Under the pieces are notes generated by a model. The model saw only the letters and a list, made by a program, of their open reading frames with translations, was not told where the DNA came from and searched no databases. A stretch of 64,000 bases of DNA, taken from the NCBI RefSeq assembly GCF_900112695.1, contig NZ_FOMT01000003.1:879212-943211 (forward strand). Direction: 5' to 3'. Source of the stretch: Paenibacillus catalpae. GTDB lineage: Bacteria; Bacillota; Bacilli; Paenibacillales; Paenibacillaceae. The position numbers and the translations under genes were made by a program. Shown in pieces: positions 37,174 through 46,312 of the stretch (within the stretch, counting starts at the first letter, position 1; every line of letters starts with the position of its first letter).

Positions 37174-37557
37174 TCATAAGACTTCATTAACCTTAATGGC
37201 TTCGATTCTATATTCACACAGCTCTAAAAACGAACCTAAATCAAAGAGGAAGAGCTTGATTTCGTCGTATCTCTGGCTCTTACGTATAGTAAGGAATTCG
37301 AGAAAAATTAGCGTATCAGCTACTTGATGTGTTTTAAGTTTAAAAGCCTTAATTCTTCTATCTTCTCCCCAAGTCCAAAAAGATGCTAAAGAGGAAACCA
37401 TGTTGGAATCTATGTCATCAAGCGGTTTATGAGTCTTTATTTCGATAGTAAATATTGTTCCCTTCTTATGTATGAAGTTGGGGGATTGGTAATATTTCAG
37501 TATCCCTGTCCACTCAAATTCTTTGTCTGTATAGTAGTCAAAATTATCTTTAGTCAT
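37174..37557 (-). CDS. Protein of unknown function, 127 residues
   Basis: A small soluble protein, not recognised. It has an acidic and aromatic N-terminus (FDYYTDKEFEWTGILKYY) and a C-terminal helix ending EYRIEAIKVNEVL. No signal or membrane segment. Ribosome site GGGGC, weak. Adjacent + strand gene at 36446 converges on it and shares its terminator. An immunity-protein role is conceivable for the pair but not shown. Confidence 0.55.
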   Translation of the reverse strand: MTKDNFDYYTDKEFEWTGILKYYQSPNFIHKKGTIFTIEIKTHKPLDDIDSNMVSSLASFWTWGEDRRIKAFKLKTHQVADTLIFLEFLTIRKSQRYDEIKLFLFDLGSFLELCEYRIEAIKVNEVL

Positions 37558-37669
37558 CTTTTTGCCCCTTTATTAGCCCATTAATCAGATTAAATTACAT
37601 CATCTAACACAATTCAATTTAGCATGCATTGTTTCGCTTTTATACTGGATATTTTTATCATCTGTGATT

Positions 37670-37700
37670 TCAACTAACGAGGAACGATAGTTCAACAGTG
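37670..37700 (+). repeat. Family B left part without its hairpin
   Basis: CAACTAACGAGGAACGATAGTTCAACA matches the family B start but is followed by unrelated DNA, not by a CGGCAGC hairpin. No + strand gene precedes it, suggesting deletion of the gene it once followed. Confidence 0.6.
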
Positions 37701-37738
37701 TGTATTTCTCAAAAAAAATGAAGAACCTAGATAAAATG

Positions 37739-37770
37739 AAGAGACCATAGCTCGTTGCTATGGTCTCTTT
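37739..37770. terminator. Bidirectional terminator hairpin
   Basis: AAGAGACCATAG and CTATGGTCTCTT pair around a seven-base loop with T-tract, just beyond the end of the VOC fragment. Confidence 0.85.
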
Positions 37771-37805
37771 CTATGAAGCGCTCAGTAAATCATTTCAACT
37801 ATCCG

Positions 37806-38100
37806 TCAACGTCTACCGCTGAACCGTTTGATCGCTTCCTCGGTCATCGGCGTGAAGAGGTTAACCAGATTGCCGTCGGGATCGCGAAACAACACAGTGC
37901 GGTTCCCCCACGGCATAGTGGTTGGTTCCTTTACCCACTCATCAACAAACGACTTCAAGCGCTCGTATTCGGCATCGACATCGTGGACGCGGAACTCGAT
38001 GATGACAGTGTGATTGTCAGCCGCCACTGCTGAACCAGCGCCGAAATTTTCTTTAGACAATTGGAAGCCAATCTCTACTTTGTATACTTTAAAAGGCGAC
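37806..38100 (-). pseudogene. VOC/glyoxalase-family fragment, N-terminus lost
   Basis: The C-terminal half of a VOC protein: HTVIIEFRVHDVDAEYERL, then PWGNRTVLFRDPDGNLVNLF, the standard betaalphabetabetabeta end with the metal-ligand Glu/Asn region. The frame stays protein-like upstream (KVYKVEIGFQLSKENFG) but meets a TGA near 38100, and the N-terminal module is missing. A TTG at 38060 could give an 84-residue protein, shorter than the 120 or more typical. Most likely a decaying gene. Confidence 0.65.
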
Positions 38101-38175
38101 TGATCATACCTTTTCTTTAGTTATTCGGGGTACTGCGATGTTTTGAGAGTATTCTGTAATGCGTAAAGATGCACA

Positions 38176-39069
38176 TTATTGGATCCGATCCTCAGATAAA
38201 TACAGCTCTCTTGCAGTCCGAATGAAGAGTTTCACCCCGTGCGAAGACTCCTTTAAAGAAGGAACAGCCAGGTGAATCTCTCTAACGGGTTGCGGATCAA
38301 TTGTCCTGACGCGAACATTAGGCGGCAGTGACGATAGTGACAAAGATGTTCTCGAAACGATCGAGACGCCAAGCCCTTCTTGAATCATACTCAACGCCGT
38401 GTTTATGTTGTGGCCGTTATATTTGGCGTGCAAAGTGGTTCCGAATTCTTTGAATAACTCGATAATCGGCGTTACAAAACCACCTTGGCACACAATCATA
38501 GGCTCATTATCTAAATCCGTTATATGAATTGTTTGACGACTTTGCAATGGATGATCATCCCGGTGGACCAGACATAATTCATCACGAAAGAAAGGAATCG
38601 TTTCAAGTTCGTTGCATGGCGGAATAATCCATCCGACATCGATTATTCTGGATTCTAGCCATTTTTTAATCTCTTCGATTGTCCCTTCAAACAGTTCGAA
38701 TGTCAGCCCTGGGTGTTTCTCCCCAATGATTCGCAGTATTTTCGGCAAGAAGTGCGCGGACACAATTGGGAATACACCAACACGAACGGTGCCAACTTCA
38801 AAGCCTTTTTCAGCGGTCACCTCCTGCTCAACCTTATTAAATCCATTTAAAATCTCTCTGAATATGACAAGCAGGCGCGCGCCAATATCGGTAAGATGAA
38901 TAACCCCGTTTCTTCGTTCCCGTATCATGAGAGTAACTCCTAATTCTGATTCAAGTGTAGAGATGGCGCGGCTTACAGCAGGTTGCGACATATGCAGTTG
39001 TTCCCCAGCCTTGGTAAAGCTACCGGTCTCAACGATCTTCACAAACAATATGAGTTGAGAAATATTCAT
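38176..39069 (-). CDS. LysR-family transcriptional regulator
   Basis: A 297-residue LTTR with HTH FTKAGEQLHMSQPAVSRAIS and a CynR/CysL-like effector domain (VGVFPIVSAHFLPKILRII). It lies 101 bp from, and divergent to, the EamA transporter gene, which it probably controls. Apart from fold, nothing indicates the effector. Confidence 0.9.
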   Translation of the reverse strand: MNISQLILFVKIVETGSFTKAGEQLHMSQPAVSRAISTLESELGVTLMIRERRNGVIHLTDIGARLLVIFREILNGFNKVEQEVTAEKGFEVGTVRVGVFPIVSAHFLPKILRIIGEKHPGLTFELFEGTIEEIKKWLESRIIDVGWIIPPCNELETIPFFRDELCLVHRDDHPLQSRQTIHITDLDNEPMIVCQGGFVTPIIELFKEFGTTLHAKYNGHNINTALSMIQEGLGVSIVSRTSLSLSSLPPNVRVRTIDPQPVREIHLAVPSLKESSHGVKLFIRTARELYLSEDRIQ

Positions 39070-39170
39070 AACAAATTTGATATCCCCTTAATGACAATAA
39101 TGCATTTTATTTATTTTTTGAGGTATTGTACCATAAGTGAACACCATTATACAAAGGGGACTGATAATTC

Positions 39171-40073
39171 ATGCAGCTTTCAAAAGCACATACTTTTTTG
39201 CTTTTAACGTTTTTAGTAGCGATGTGGGGGGTGAACTGGCCGTTATCTAAATATGCGCTCGAATTTGCAACACCATTGCTCTTCGCCGGTTTGAGGATCA
39301 CGATCGGAGGTTTCATTTTGCTTCTGTTCGCTTTACCACGTTATAAATACATTAATTTGAAGGATACTTGGCATATTTACCTGATCTCCGCATTGCTAAA
39401 TATTATTCTCTTTTTCGGCTTTCAAACGTTTGGACTGAATATGATGCCTGCCGGTTTATTTTCGACGATCGTTTTTATGCAACCCGTTTTACTTGGAATT
39501 GGAGCTTGGTTGTGGTTGGGTGAATCCATGAACGGTTTCAAAATAGTTGGCCTTATTCTAGGCTTCATAGGAGTTGCTGTTATCAGCATAACCGATGGCT
39601 CTAGTAATATTTCGATCCTTGGCATCTTGCTTGGTTTAGCCAGCACAATTACGTGGACATTCGGTACGATTTATATGAAGAAAACATCTACTAAAGTCGA
39701 TGCGATCTGGTTGACTACTCTTCAGATGATCTTTGGTGGAATTGTATTGTTAGTTGCGGGGACAACCGTTGAGAATTGGACGGATATCATTTGGAATCAG
39801 CAATTCATCTCGACATTGTCGATTATTGCGGTCTTCTGTACGGCGCTAACCTGGCTTGTTTTCTTTTTGCTTGTCAGATCAGGCGAAGCCGGAAAAATCG
39901 GATCGTTTAACTTTCTGGTCCCACTCATTGCTATAGTGATCAGCGTTTTCTTTTTGGGAGAAACGATTACTACGAAGATGGTGGTGGGACTTGTTCTAAT
40001 TATCTTAGGTATTGGACTGGTAAATCTCAAAATGAAATCACTGCAAAAGCATAGCAATATGCACAGGGGATAA
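39171..40073 (+). CDS. EamA-family (DMT superfamily) transporter
   Basis: A 300-residue protein with ten predicted membrane helices in two EamA repeats. The first begins LLLTFLVAMWGVNWPLSKYA and the second near GILLGLASTITWTFGTIY, with ETITTKMVVGLVLIILGI before a short basic tail. Such carriers export amino acids, purines or drugs. It is divergent from the LysR gene and followed by a family B repeat. Confidence 0.92.
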   Translation: MQLSKAHTFLLLTFLVAMWGVNWPLSKYALEFATPLLFAGLRITIGGFILLLFALPRYKYINLKDTWHIYLISALLNIILFFGFQTFGLNMMPAGLFSTIVFMQPVLLGIGAWLWLGESMNGFKIVGLILGFIGVAVISITDGSSNISILGILLGLASTITWTFGTIYMKKTSTKVDAIWLTTLQMIFGGIVLLVAGTTVENWTDIIWNQQFISTLSIIAVFCTALTWLVFFLLVRSGEAGKIGSFNFLVPLIAIVISVFFLGETITTKMVVGLVLIILGIGLVNLKMKSLQKHSNMHRG

Positions 40074-40124
40074 TACCTACCGTTCCGACGCCGGTAAATC
40101 CTCAAGAATCGTCGTAGATCATTG

Positions 40125-40209
40125 CGCTAACGGGGAACGTTAGTTCAGCCATCCACCGGAGCAGTTTGTCACAACGGCAGCTGCTCTTTTTTATTAAGCT
40201 AAAGGGCAG
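40125..40209 (+). repeat. Family B repeat after the EamA gene
   Basis: GCTAACG-GGGAA-CGTTAG (perfect inverted repeat), then TTCAGCCATCCACCGGAGCAG, GGCAGCTGCTC with a run of six T, and the end ATTAAGCTAAAGGGCAG. The GAGCAG / CTGCTC pair plus T-tract is a terminator. The full left-hairpin-right layout defines the family. Confidence 0.8.
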
Positions 40210-40336
40210 TTATGCTTAATAATCGCCTCTTCTTTTATTATAGGTTATTCAAATAAAAAGATAGGTTTTAATTATTTAACACTATAATGGTCATAGGTTA
40301 TAATTACCATAAATTAGTTGGCGGAGGTGTGTGGAG

Positions 40337-40813
40337 ATGAACGTATCTTGTACTGCAGCTGGTTTAATTGTAGAAGACGATCATGTTCTTCTTGTAAAAG
40401 TTACTTATGGCGCAAATAATGGGCGCTGGATGTTACCAGGAGGTTTTGTTGACGAAGGAGAAACATTTCAGGAAGCCGCAATAAGAGAAGTGCAAGAAGA
40501 AAGTGGATTGACAGCCAAAGTAAAAAGCCTTATTGGTATGAGAGATGGGATTAGAGCTATTCCGAATGGTAGTGAACATGGAATATATTTAGTATTTGAA
40601 ATGGAAGTAACTTCGGGTACTGTTTGTAGCGATGGTAATGAGGTTTCTGAAGCTAGATTTATATTAGTAGAAGAAGCATTGCGAGATCCATTGGTAATCG
40701 ATTTAACGAAAGAAATGATACTTGCATATCGTTTGAATAATAATGGGTTGCGTCAACTGCAGAAAGAAGTCCAAACTAACAATAGCTGGACTAAGTATGA
40801 AGTTTTAGCTTGA
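40337..40813 (+). CDS. NUDIX hydrolase
   Basis: A 158-residue pyrophosphohydrolase. The Nudix box is complete: GGFVDEGETFQEAAIREVQEESGL (residues 34-57, fitting Gx5Ex7REUxEExGU). Family members hydrolyse nucleoside diphosphates linked to another group. The ATG at 40337 lies 9 bp after GGAGG; a GTG two codons earlier is possible. It ends 15 bp before a family B repeat and is clearly a single-gene unit. Confidence 0.93.
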   Translation: MNVSCTAAGLIVEDDHVLLVKVTYGANNGRWMLPGGFVDEGETFQEAAIREVQEESGLTAKVKSLIGMRDGIRAIPNGSEHGIYLVFEMEVTSGTVCSDGNEVSEARFILVEEALRDPLVIDLTKEMILAYRLNNNGLRQLQKEVQTNNSWTKYEVLA

Positions 40814-40827
40814 AATTCGATTGAGGC

Positions 40828-40920
40828 ATTAAGCTATCGGAGAACGTTAGTTCAGAGCCCATCCAGGAGCAGCTCGCTACCACGGCAGCCTGCTTTTTTT
40901 GTCATTAAGCTGTTGGACAG
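40828..40920 (+). repeat. Family B repeat after the NUDIX gene
   Basis: TTAAGCTATCGGAGAACGTTAG, then TTCAGAGCCCATCCAGGAGCAG, CGGCAGCCTGC with T-tract, and the partial end CATTAAGCTGTTGGACAG. Confidence 0.75.
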
Positions 40921-41099
40921 AATAGTTTCAATATGTGGTATTATTTATTTGTAGTAAATAACTTATAAACACCATTAAAAGAAATTTACGATTTTAGTCT
41001 ATACATTCTAATGTACTTATTACGGAAGAGGCGTCCGAGGAGATTATACACAAATAAACACGATATTTGATAAAATAACTAACCAATTGGAGAAAACCC

Positions 41100-41345
41100 A
41101 TGAAACTGCGCATTCCGTTATATTTCACATGTGCGTGTATGATATCACTCTTTTCCAACACACTTATTGAGAAATGGGTACCTGACTTGAAGCCCCTTAT
41201 CTTTGGTATACTTCTTGGGCTTTCTTTCTTCGTCGTTGAGAAGAGTGGCAAGTCAAATAAGCAAGTATCTAAACCACTAAGTATATTAATTATTGGATTA
41301 GTATTTGTCGTAGGTACGTCATTAAATTATTTTTATTATGCTTAA
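41100..41345 (+). CDS. Small membrane protein, 81 residues
   Basis: Two hydrophobic segments (about residues 8-20 with LFSNTLIEKWV, and LKPLIFGILLGLSFFVVE), a basic loop (KSGKSNKQVSK) and a third segment (LSILIIGLVFVVGTSLNYFYY). No family recognised. GGAG lies about 8 bp before the ATG. A family B repeat follows 43 bp after the stop, as for the two genes before it. Confidence 0.55.
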   Translation: MKLRIPLYFTCACMISLFSNTLIEKWVPDLKPLIFGILLGLSFFVVEKSGKSNKQVSKPLSILIIGLVFVVGTSLNYFYYA

Positions 41346-41387
41346 AACCATTAGAATTATCGGCATTGCTGGCAAGGAAGGATGAAT

Positions 41388-41478
41388 GATTAAGCTAAAG
41401 GGGAACGATAGTTCCACAAGATACGACGGCAGCCAGCACATGATCGGCTGCCGTTGTTCTTTGAAGTAACGGGCAGGA
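41388..41478 (+). repeat. Family B repeat after the small membrane protein gene
   Basis: ATTAAGCTAAAGGGGAACGATAG, TTCCACAAGATA, the hairpin ACGGCAGCC / GGCTGCCGT (41425-41455) and the shortened right end AAGTAACGGGCAGG. Confidence 0.8.
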
Positions 41479-41628
41479 TAGCGTGGTAGTTTTATGGTAT
41501 AAATGGTTAAGTGAAGTATGAATTGTCGTGGTATTTTGCAGCAATAATGCAGATTGAAGCGTTGATAAAAGGCTTTGAGAGGATATATCCAATGTCCAGT
41601 TCATTGGAAGGTAAAAGACATTATGGTG

Positions 41629-41656
41629 AGAAGGACTGCCTATTGACAGTCCTTCT
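41629..41656 (+). terminator. Perfect 10-bp hairpin
   Basis: AGAAGGACTG and CAGTCCTTCT pair around eight bases, without a T-tract. The stretch before it (41479-41628) has weakly protein-like frames but no gene that can be supported. Confidence 0.4.
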
Positions 41657-41710
41657 GGGGGGTAACTCAGTAAACATATTGTTTCGGATAGAATGAGGCA
41701 AGAGGCGGAT

Positions 41711-42040
41711 ATGAGTAATATGGCTGGTAAGGCGGAGCAGGGAGATAGCAAGGGGGACAGCACCACCGCTGTCGCCCTATATCGTCCGTACAAATTCTAC
41801 AACACAAGTCCAAGAGATTTTGTTTTTGTGAATTTAGATACTGCTGAGTCCTCCGATAACAATCCATACATGTGGAGAAATAGAGTATTAATAGCGATAT
41901 ATAATGTGACACATTATAAGTGTCCACGACAACAACATCTATACAATCAAAGTCGCATATACAGCGGCTTTTTTTATTTCTTGTATAGAAGTTCTTGTCG
42001 TCAGCTCAAGACAAGAACTTCTATACAAAGCCGTATTTAG
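41711..42040 (+). CDS. Unknown small protein whose reading frame runs into repeat A2
   Basis: An ATG at 41711 after GAGGCGG opens MSNMAGKAEQGDSKGD, and the frame stays protein-like for about 70 residues (FYNTSPRDFVFVNLDTAESS). From 41921 the frame is read from family A repeat DNA and ends after a meaningless repeat-encoded tail. Probably a gene truncated by the repeat; a functional product is unproven. Confidence 0.35.
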   Translation: MSNMAGKAEQGDSKGDSTTAVALYRPYKFYNTSPRDFVFVNLDTAESSDNNPYMWRNRVLIAIYNVTHYKCPRQQHLYNQSRIYSGFFYFLYRSSCRQLKTRTSIQSRI

Positions 42041-42060
42041 ACAAGAACTTCTATACAGCC
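41921..42060 (+). repeat. Family A structured repeat, copy 2
   Basis: Arm 1 GACAACAACATCTATAC (41928-41944), a GC hairpin with T7 (41952-41976), inverted arm GTATAGAAGTTCTTGTC (41983-41999), 10-base loop, direct arm GACAAGAACTTCTATAC (42010-42026), then a third direct arm (42040-42056). Variable half TTCTATAC. Confidence 0.9.
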
Positions 42061-42078
42061 CCGAGACCCCCGAAAAAT

Positions 42079-42104
42079 GCACGATTTATTAAGCTAACGG
42101 GCAG
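42079..42104 (+). repeat. Family B right end (after repeat A2)
   Basis: GCACGATTTATTAAGCTAACGGGCAG. The same 26 bases occur at 34509-34534 and 61803-61828, each time a short way after a family A copy. They mark the right end of a family B unit whose left part has been lost or replaced. Confidence 0.8.
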
Positions 42105-42290
42105 TATAGTTGAATTTCTGATACAATCGCCATAGGCGATGCCAATGACTTTTTAGAAGGTGTTTAGAATTGAAGTACATGGAATATTTGAGGTCAAATA
42201 ACGGAATCTTCCAAGAATATAGAAAACACCTTAGAAAATCATCAAACTCAACCAGTAGGGTCTGGATATATAGACATAATTAGTGACCCG

Positions 42291-42671
42291 ATGTTAGTCG
42301 AGAGTCTTATAACTGAGCTCACCACGATTGGTATTGCCATTTACGGTGTATCTTGGTGGTGTTTTTGTTCAGAGGAAAATCGGGAGAGGTACGGTTGCCC
42401 TCATGGAATGGCAGGTCCTAAAAGTGTTTACAGAGAAGGTTGGTATAGTGAAATGGGGTTAGATTACGAGAGCTTTGACATCCCCCTAGACGTTTATGAT
42501 AAGTTTGAACATAGTAGTGTTACTATTGAGGATGTAAGAACTCTAAATGATTCAATTAGAAATTACATTCAGAAGTTCTCACATGATAAGCGTTATGATA
42601 AATGCTTCAGTCCTGTGTTTTGGCTACATGTACCAAGGGAATGGAAGAGAATAAAGTACATGAAGCATTGA
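42291..42671 (+). CDS. Unknown protein, 126 residues, probably with a damaged 5' end
   Basis: An acidic soluble protein, not recognised, with GLDYESFDIPLDVYDKFEHS in the middle and HVPREWKRIKYMKH at the end. The same frame stays protein-like for about 30 codons before the ATG (ENHQTQPVGSGYIDIISDP) without a start, while the frame one base away opens at 42171 with TTG AAG TAC ATG GAA TAT. One base lost or gained near 42205 would join them, so the original gene was likely about 165 residues. Repeat A3 begins 8 bp after the stop. Confidence 0.5.
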   Translation: MLVESLITELTTIGIAIYGVSWWCFCSEENRERYGCPHGMAGPKSVYREGWYSEMGLDYESFDIPLDVYDKFEHSSVTIEDVRTLNDSIRNYIQKFSHDKRYDKCFSPVFWLHVPREWKRIKYMKH

Positions 42672-42678
42672 ACTTTTT

Positions 42679-42840
42679 GTATAGAAGTTTTGTCGTGGTG
42701 TCAGATGACAACAACATCTATACAATCGAAGTCGCAAATACTGAGGCTTTTTTATTTTTTGTATAGAAGTTCTTGTCGTGAGCTCAAGACAAGAACTTCT
42801 ATACAAAGCCGTATTAGGACAAGAACTTCTATACAAGGCC
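42679..42840 (+). repeat. Family A structured repeat, copy 3
   Basis: The longest copy. An extra inverted arm GTATAGAAGTTTTGTC (42679-42694) pairs with arm 1 GACAACAACATCTATAC (42707-42723), then a weak terminator-like segment, the inverted arm (42761-42777), direct arm (42788-42804) and third arm (42818-42834). It directly follows the stop of the 126-residue gene. Confidence 0.9.
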
Positions 42841-43251
42841 GTGATCCCCAAAAGCATCAGATCGAGTTATTAAACTCCCTCGGTACGATTTAGTTTTCTC
42901 ACGAATGCTCGCTTATTCGCAGGATCTCACCAAAAGATAAATCATAAGCCGGATAGAATGGGGCGCGAGTCGTCTAAATGAGTAACCGGCGAGCATGCGG
43001 GAACAGAAGGGGCGAGTTTTCGCTCCTTTTTTGTTGGTCTGCTGCACGCTGCTCCACGCACCTCCGGAAGCTTTCACTCCCATTTCTCGACGGGTCGATG
43101 CCCTTTCATTCCTTCGTTACGCCTATCCAGAGGGTGGAGGCCGGTAATCCTAACGGTACGGGTCGATGCCCTTTTGTTTAATGCAATCCGGTACTCCGTG
43201 CAATCTTGAAATCCTGTGAATAAGCCAGTTTTTGTGCGGAGCGTGAAACGA
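42841..43251. other. Non-coding stretch and IS110 right end
   Basis: Holds a GGGGCGAGTTTTCGCTCC hairpin with T-tract (43008-43032) and two direct copies of the block ACGGGTCGATGCCCTTT (about 43090 and 43157). It is likely the non-coding end of the second IS110 element. No gene supported. Confidence 0.4.
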
Positions 43252-44524
43252 TTAAGCAACCTGTTTCATAGGAAGAGGAAGAGCTCGATCCGGTTCATAA
43301 GCCTCACCGTTGCGAGCTATGGCAACCAGAATACGAACCAGCTTGCCGCAAAGCTTCATCACTGAGCGCATTGGCTTCATGCTTTTCGTCTTTACATTCA
43401 CTTCGTGCTGTCGTTTAAACGTTTCATCGTTCATAATGAGGGCCATGGTTGCCATGAACAGGGCATGTCGAAGTCTTGGTCGGCCACGTTTGCTGATGGA
43501 CAATTGTCCCTTCCACTTGCCCGAACTTGCTTCAGCTAGGTTGAGACCTGCATGCCAACGCATTGCCATGTGCATAGCCGCTGAGATCTCCAGCTTCACC
43601 TAGAATGCCGGCGACAGACAAGATACTCATCCCCTTCATTGCGAGCAGCGGTTTGGCCAGTGGAATACGGGCCAGAGCAGTCGCCACTTCATCCTCGATT
43701 ACCTGTAGCTGCTCCATAGCCAGATCATATTCGGCCAGCAGCTGATGTATATGAAGCTTAAAGGCTTTCTCGGCATGCTTTGCGCCGACTGAGCGAGCTG
43801 CCAGCGCCAGCAGTTCACCAGCTCTTCGTTCACCACTGTGACGTTTCATGACTGTTCTCCAGCCGTTGATTACCTGGCGAATGGTGAGCTTTTGAAGATC
43901 AGCAGGCATTGGAAAGAGACGCAGTGTAGCGAGTGACCCGGAGCCAATGAGGTGTTTGTATACCTGCCTCAGCTCTGGAAACACAATGTCGACCCAGCGA
44001 TGGATATGGTTCTTGACGCTGACAAGACGATGGACGATTGTCTCCCGGTTCACCATGAGCACTCGCAGTTCTAGGAACACTTTACTGGTTTCTTTAATGA
44101 TAGTATAATAGCCGTTTTTCACCATGTCGGCGATAACCAAGGCATCCTTAATGTCGCTTTTGGAAGGTGTATTATCTCGGTTTTCCTTGTTCTTTTTGAC
44201 GAGATGAGGGTTTACCAGCACGACCTCGAGGCTCCGGTCACTGAGCCAGGCAGCGAGGCTGAGCCAGTAGTGGCCGTTTGGTTCCATACCGATGATGGTG
44301 TCGTTTAGTTGGTGCGTTTCCTGCAAATCTTTCATCCACTGCAGCAGTTGGTTAAAGCCAGCATCGTTGTTGGAGAAGTGAAGCGGAGTGCCGAGTGTGA
44401 TTCCACGGAAGTTGACAGCGCGAGCAACATGGGACTGCTGGGCGATGTCGATGCCGACGACAAGGTGCTGGGTTGAAATGCGTTCTAGTAGTTGATTTTG
44501 TTTGGCTTGAGCTTTAAAATTCAA
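43252..44524 (-). pseudogene. IS110-family transposase, frameshifted
   Basis: Encodes the same order of domains as the copy at 34654: VGIDIAQQSHV, GMEPNGHYWLS, SDIKDALVI, then the helix-hairpin-helix LLAMKGMSILSVAGILGEAG. The first frame covers 44524-43532 and the second 43599-43252. The break lies near 43560-43600, where HGNALA in the first frame should run into RWHAGLNLAEASSGKWKG of the second. One indel restores a protein of about 420 residues. It is therefore probably inactive unless the shift is programmed; no slippery heptamer is seen. Confidence 0.85.
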
Positions 44525-44528
44525 GATA

Positions 44529-44594
44529 GAGCGACCTCCTTAAGATGGCTAAAGGGCTATGACCCGTGACTAACCCATCGTACCGGAGTCGCTC
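44529..44594 (-). promoter_or_regulatory. Inverted repeat covering the ribosome site of the second IS110 transposase
   Basis: On the minus strand GAGCGACTCC pairs with GGAGGTCGCTC (with one bulge), the latter holding the GGAGG ribosome site. Sequence differs from that in the first IS110 copy, but the layout is the same. Confidence 0.6.
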
Positions 44595-44765
44595 GTTTTA
44601 ATGCAAAGTGCAAAATTAACGCTCTACAGGAATCCTAATTGGGTTTGTTAATTCAATTGAACAGCGGCAGTCTAGAACTTCATTTTTCAGTCCAAGGCTA
44701 CCGCTGTTTTTATTTTAAAGAAAGTCTATTACTTACTATCCTATGACACCTGCAAGGGTGTTGTT

Positions 44766-46211
44766 TCAGTAATGGTTTCGTCTTCGCGGCAAAAACAATG
44801 CAACCAGAGCGCCGAGAAGAATACCCAATGCTGCTAGGTAGATAGCTGTCCGTTCGCCTGCGGCGACGGCTTCGAGCAGTACTTCCCCACTTTTTCCATG
44901 AATCCCCTCGTTGGCCACGGCGATTAGAATAGCAAGTCCCACAGCGTTGCCAATGTTTAACGTGGTTGAAGCAATCCCGGAAGCGACGCCTTGGTATTCT
45001 TCGGCTACGCCGCTCGATGCTGCGACCCACATGCCGGTCCAGGTAATACCTTGGCCAATCCCCGATATCACGAGTCCCGGAACGATGCTGAGATAATTAC
45101 TTTCGATATGTGCGCCTATCGGAATCAGCAGCGTACCGGCAACGCCGATAAGCATGCCGATCAGCAGTGTACTTCGAGCCTCGAAACGGGTTGCCAGCCG
45201 TTCGCCGAGCTGAGTGCCCACGGCTATTGCCAGGGAAGGAATAAGAAAGGCGAGCCCAGTCATCAGAGCGCTGTATCCATGCACGTTCTGAAAGAGGATG
45301 GTAAGGAAATACGGCAGCGCGCCGAACGTCCCCATGAAAATAAAAGTAATCATGACACCCGCAGCCAAGCTGCGGTTGTGAAACAGATGAAGCGGCATTA
45401 AAGGGTCGACGCTTCGTGCTTGAATTACGGCAAAGACCACCAGTAGTATCAAGGAAAGGATGGCGCAAACCAAGATACTTGGGGAAGTCCAACCGAACTC
45501 GGGGCCCTGCACGAGAACATATACCAGGAGGGTGGCGCCTGTGGTCACTGTAACGGCACCGGGGATATCGAAGCGGCGCTTCTCTTCTTTCGACGCGTCG
45601 TGAGGGATGAGGAAGATGGCGGCCAATGCAACGATCCCCGCAAGCGGCACATTGACATAAAAGACGGCTTCCCAACCGAACCCATCAGTTAACAATCCCC
45701 CTAACAACGAACCGATCGTCAGTCCGCTGGCCCCGGCACCTCCCCATACGGCAAGCGCGCGATTCCGGCGGGGTCCCTCATCGAACAGTCTGTTGATGAG
45801 GGACAAGGTAGCCGGGAAAAGGAATGCGGCACCAACGCCTTGGATAGCTCGAGCGATAATAATGACCAGCGAGTTCCATGCAAGTCCACCGAGTAAGGAC
45901 GATATCGCATAGAGGGCTAAAGCGAAAATAAACATCCGTTTATGTCCAATTAAATCGGCGGCGCGCCCCCCAAGAAGCAGGAATCCTCCGCAAAAAATCG
46001 TATACGCACTTACCACCCACTGCAACGACTGCTTAGAAAATCCGAGCGCTTGACCGATCTCCGGGAGGGCGACGAAGACGATGTTGATGTCAAGCGAATA
46101 GATGAGCTGGGCCAAGGCGAGCAGCGCTAGGATCCACCCTAAGGCTCGCTGTTTCGAGGCAGGGATATCGGGCGATGCGGGATGAAACCGGGCTTGCGGA
46201 TCTGAAGACAT
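44766..46211 (-). CDS. MFS drug exporter, DHA2 (14-helix) type
   Basis: A 481-residue EmrB/QacA-type proton antiporter with 14 predicted helices. Motif A is GGRAADLIGHKRMF (after helix 2), motif B region ARAIQGVGAAFLFPATLSLI and motif C VWGGAGASGLTIGSLLGG in helix 5 are all visible. The aspartate DINIVF in helix 1 is the usual D1 residue. The ATG at 46211 has AGGAGTG upstream; a longer upstream frame is not needed. It is divergent from the arsR-like gene, whose product likely represses it. Confidence 0.93.
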   Translation of the reverse strand: MSSDPQARFHPASPDIPASKQRALGWILALLALAQLIYSLDINIVFVALPEIGQALGFSKQSLQWVVSAYTIFCGGFLLLGGRAADLIGHKRMFIFALALYAISSLLGGLAWNSLVIIIARAIQGVGAAFLFPATLSLINRLFDEGPRRNRALAVWGGAGASGLTIGSLLGGLLTDGFGWEAVFYVNVPLAGIVALAAIFLIPHDASKEEKRRFDIPGAVTVTTGATLLVYVLVQGPEFGWTSPSILVCAILSLILLVVFAVIQARSVDPLMPLHLFHNRSLAAGVMITFIFMGTFGALPYFLTILFQNVHGYSALMTGLAFLIPSLAIAVGTQLGERLATRFEARSTLLIGMLIGVAGTLLIPIGAHIESNYLSIVPGLVISGIGQGITWTGMWVAASSGVAEEYQGVASGIASTTLNIGNAVGLAILIAVANEGIHGKSGEVLLEAVAAGERTAIYLAALGILLGALVALFLPRRRNHY

Positions 46212-46228
46212 GAATAGATCACTCCTAT

Positions 46229-46248
46229 ATTTCAAATTATTTTGAAAT
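46229..46248. promoter_or_regulatory. Operator 1 for the ArsR-like repressor
   Basis: ATTTCAAATTATTTTGAAAT is a palindrome with a short centre, in the 5' leader of the MFS gene. It is near-identical to operator 2, with centres 36 bp apart. Confidence 0.75.
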
Positions 46249-46259
46249 GTACTAGAGCG

Positions 46260-46306
46260 ATTATATTTCAAATAAAATTGAAATGTCAAGGAATTTCTGA
46301 TATAGT
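46260..46306. promoter_or_regulatory. Overlapping divergent promoters with operator 2
   Basis: Operator ATTTCAAATAAAATTGAAAT (46265-46284) lies within the 18-bp spacer of the minus-strand MFS promoter: TTGACA at 46289-46284, TATAAT at 46265-46260. The plus-strand arsR promoter has TTGAAA (46278-46283), part of the same operator, and TATAGT (46301-46306) 17 bp on. One bound repressor would block both. Confidence 0.75.
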
Positions 46307-46312
46307 TTTTTC

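Noticed and set aside
37104..41478. Integron cassette array with attC sites
   Set aside because: The repeat ends are direct rather than inverted, the GTTRRRY / RYYYAAC core sites do not fit and no tyrosine integrase is present. Kept only as a cassette-like analogy.
41921..42840. CRISPR-like or tracr-like array from the repeated 17-base arms
   Set aside because: The arms alternate in orientation, the distances are short and fixed, and no cas genes are in the window.
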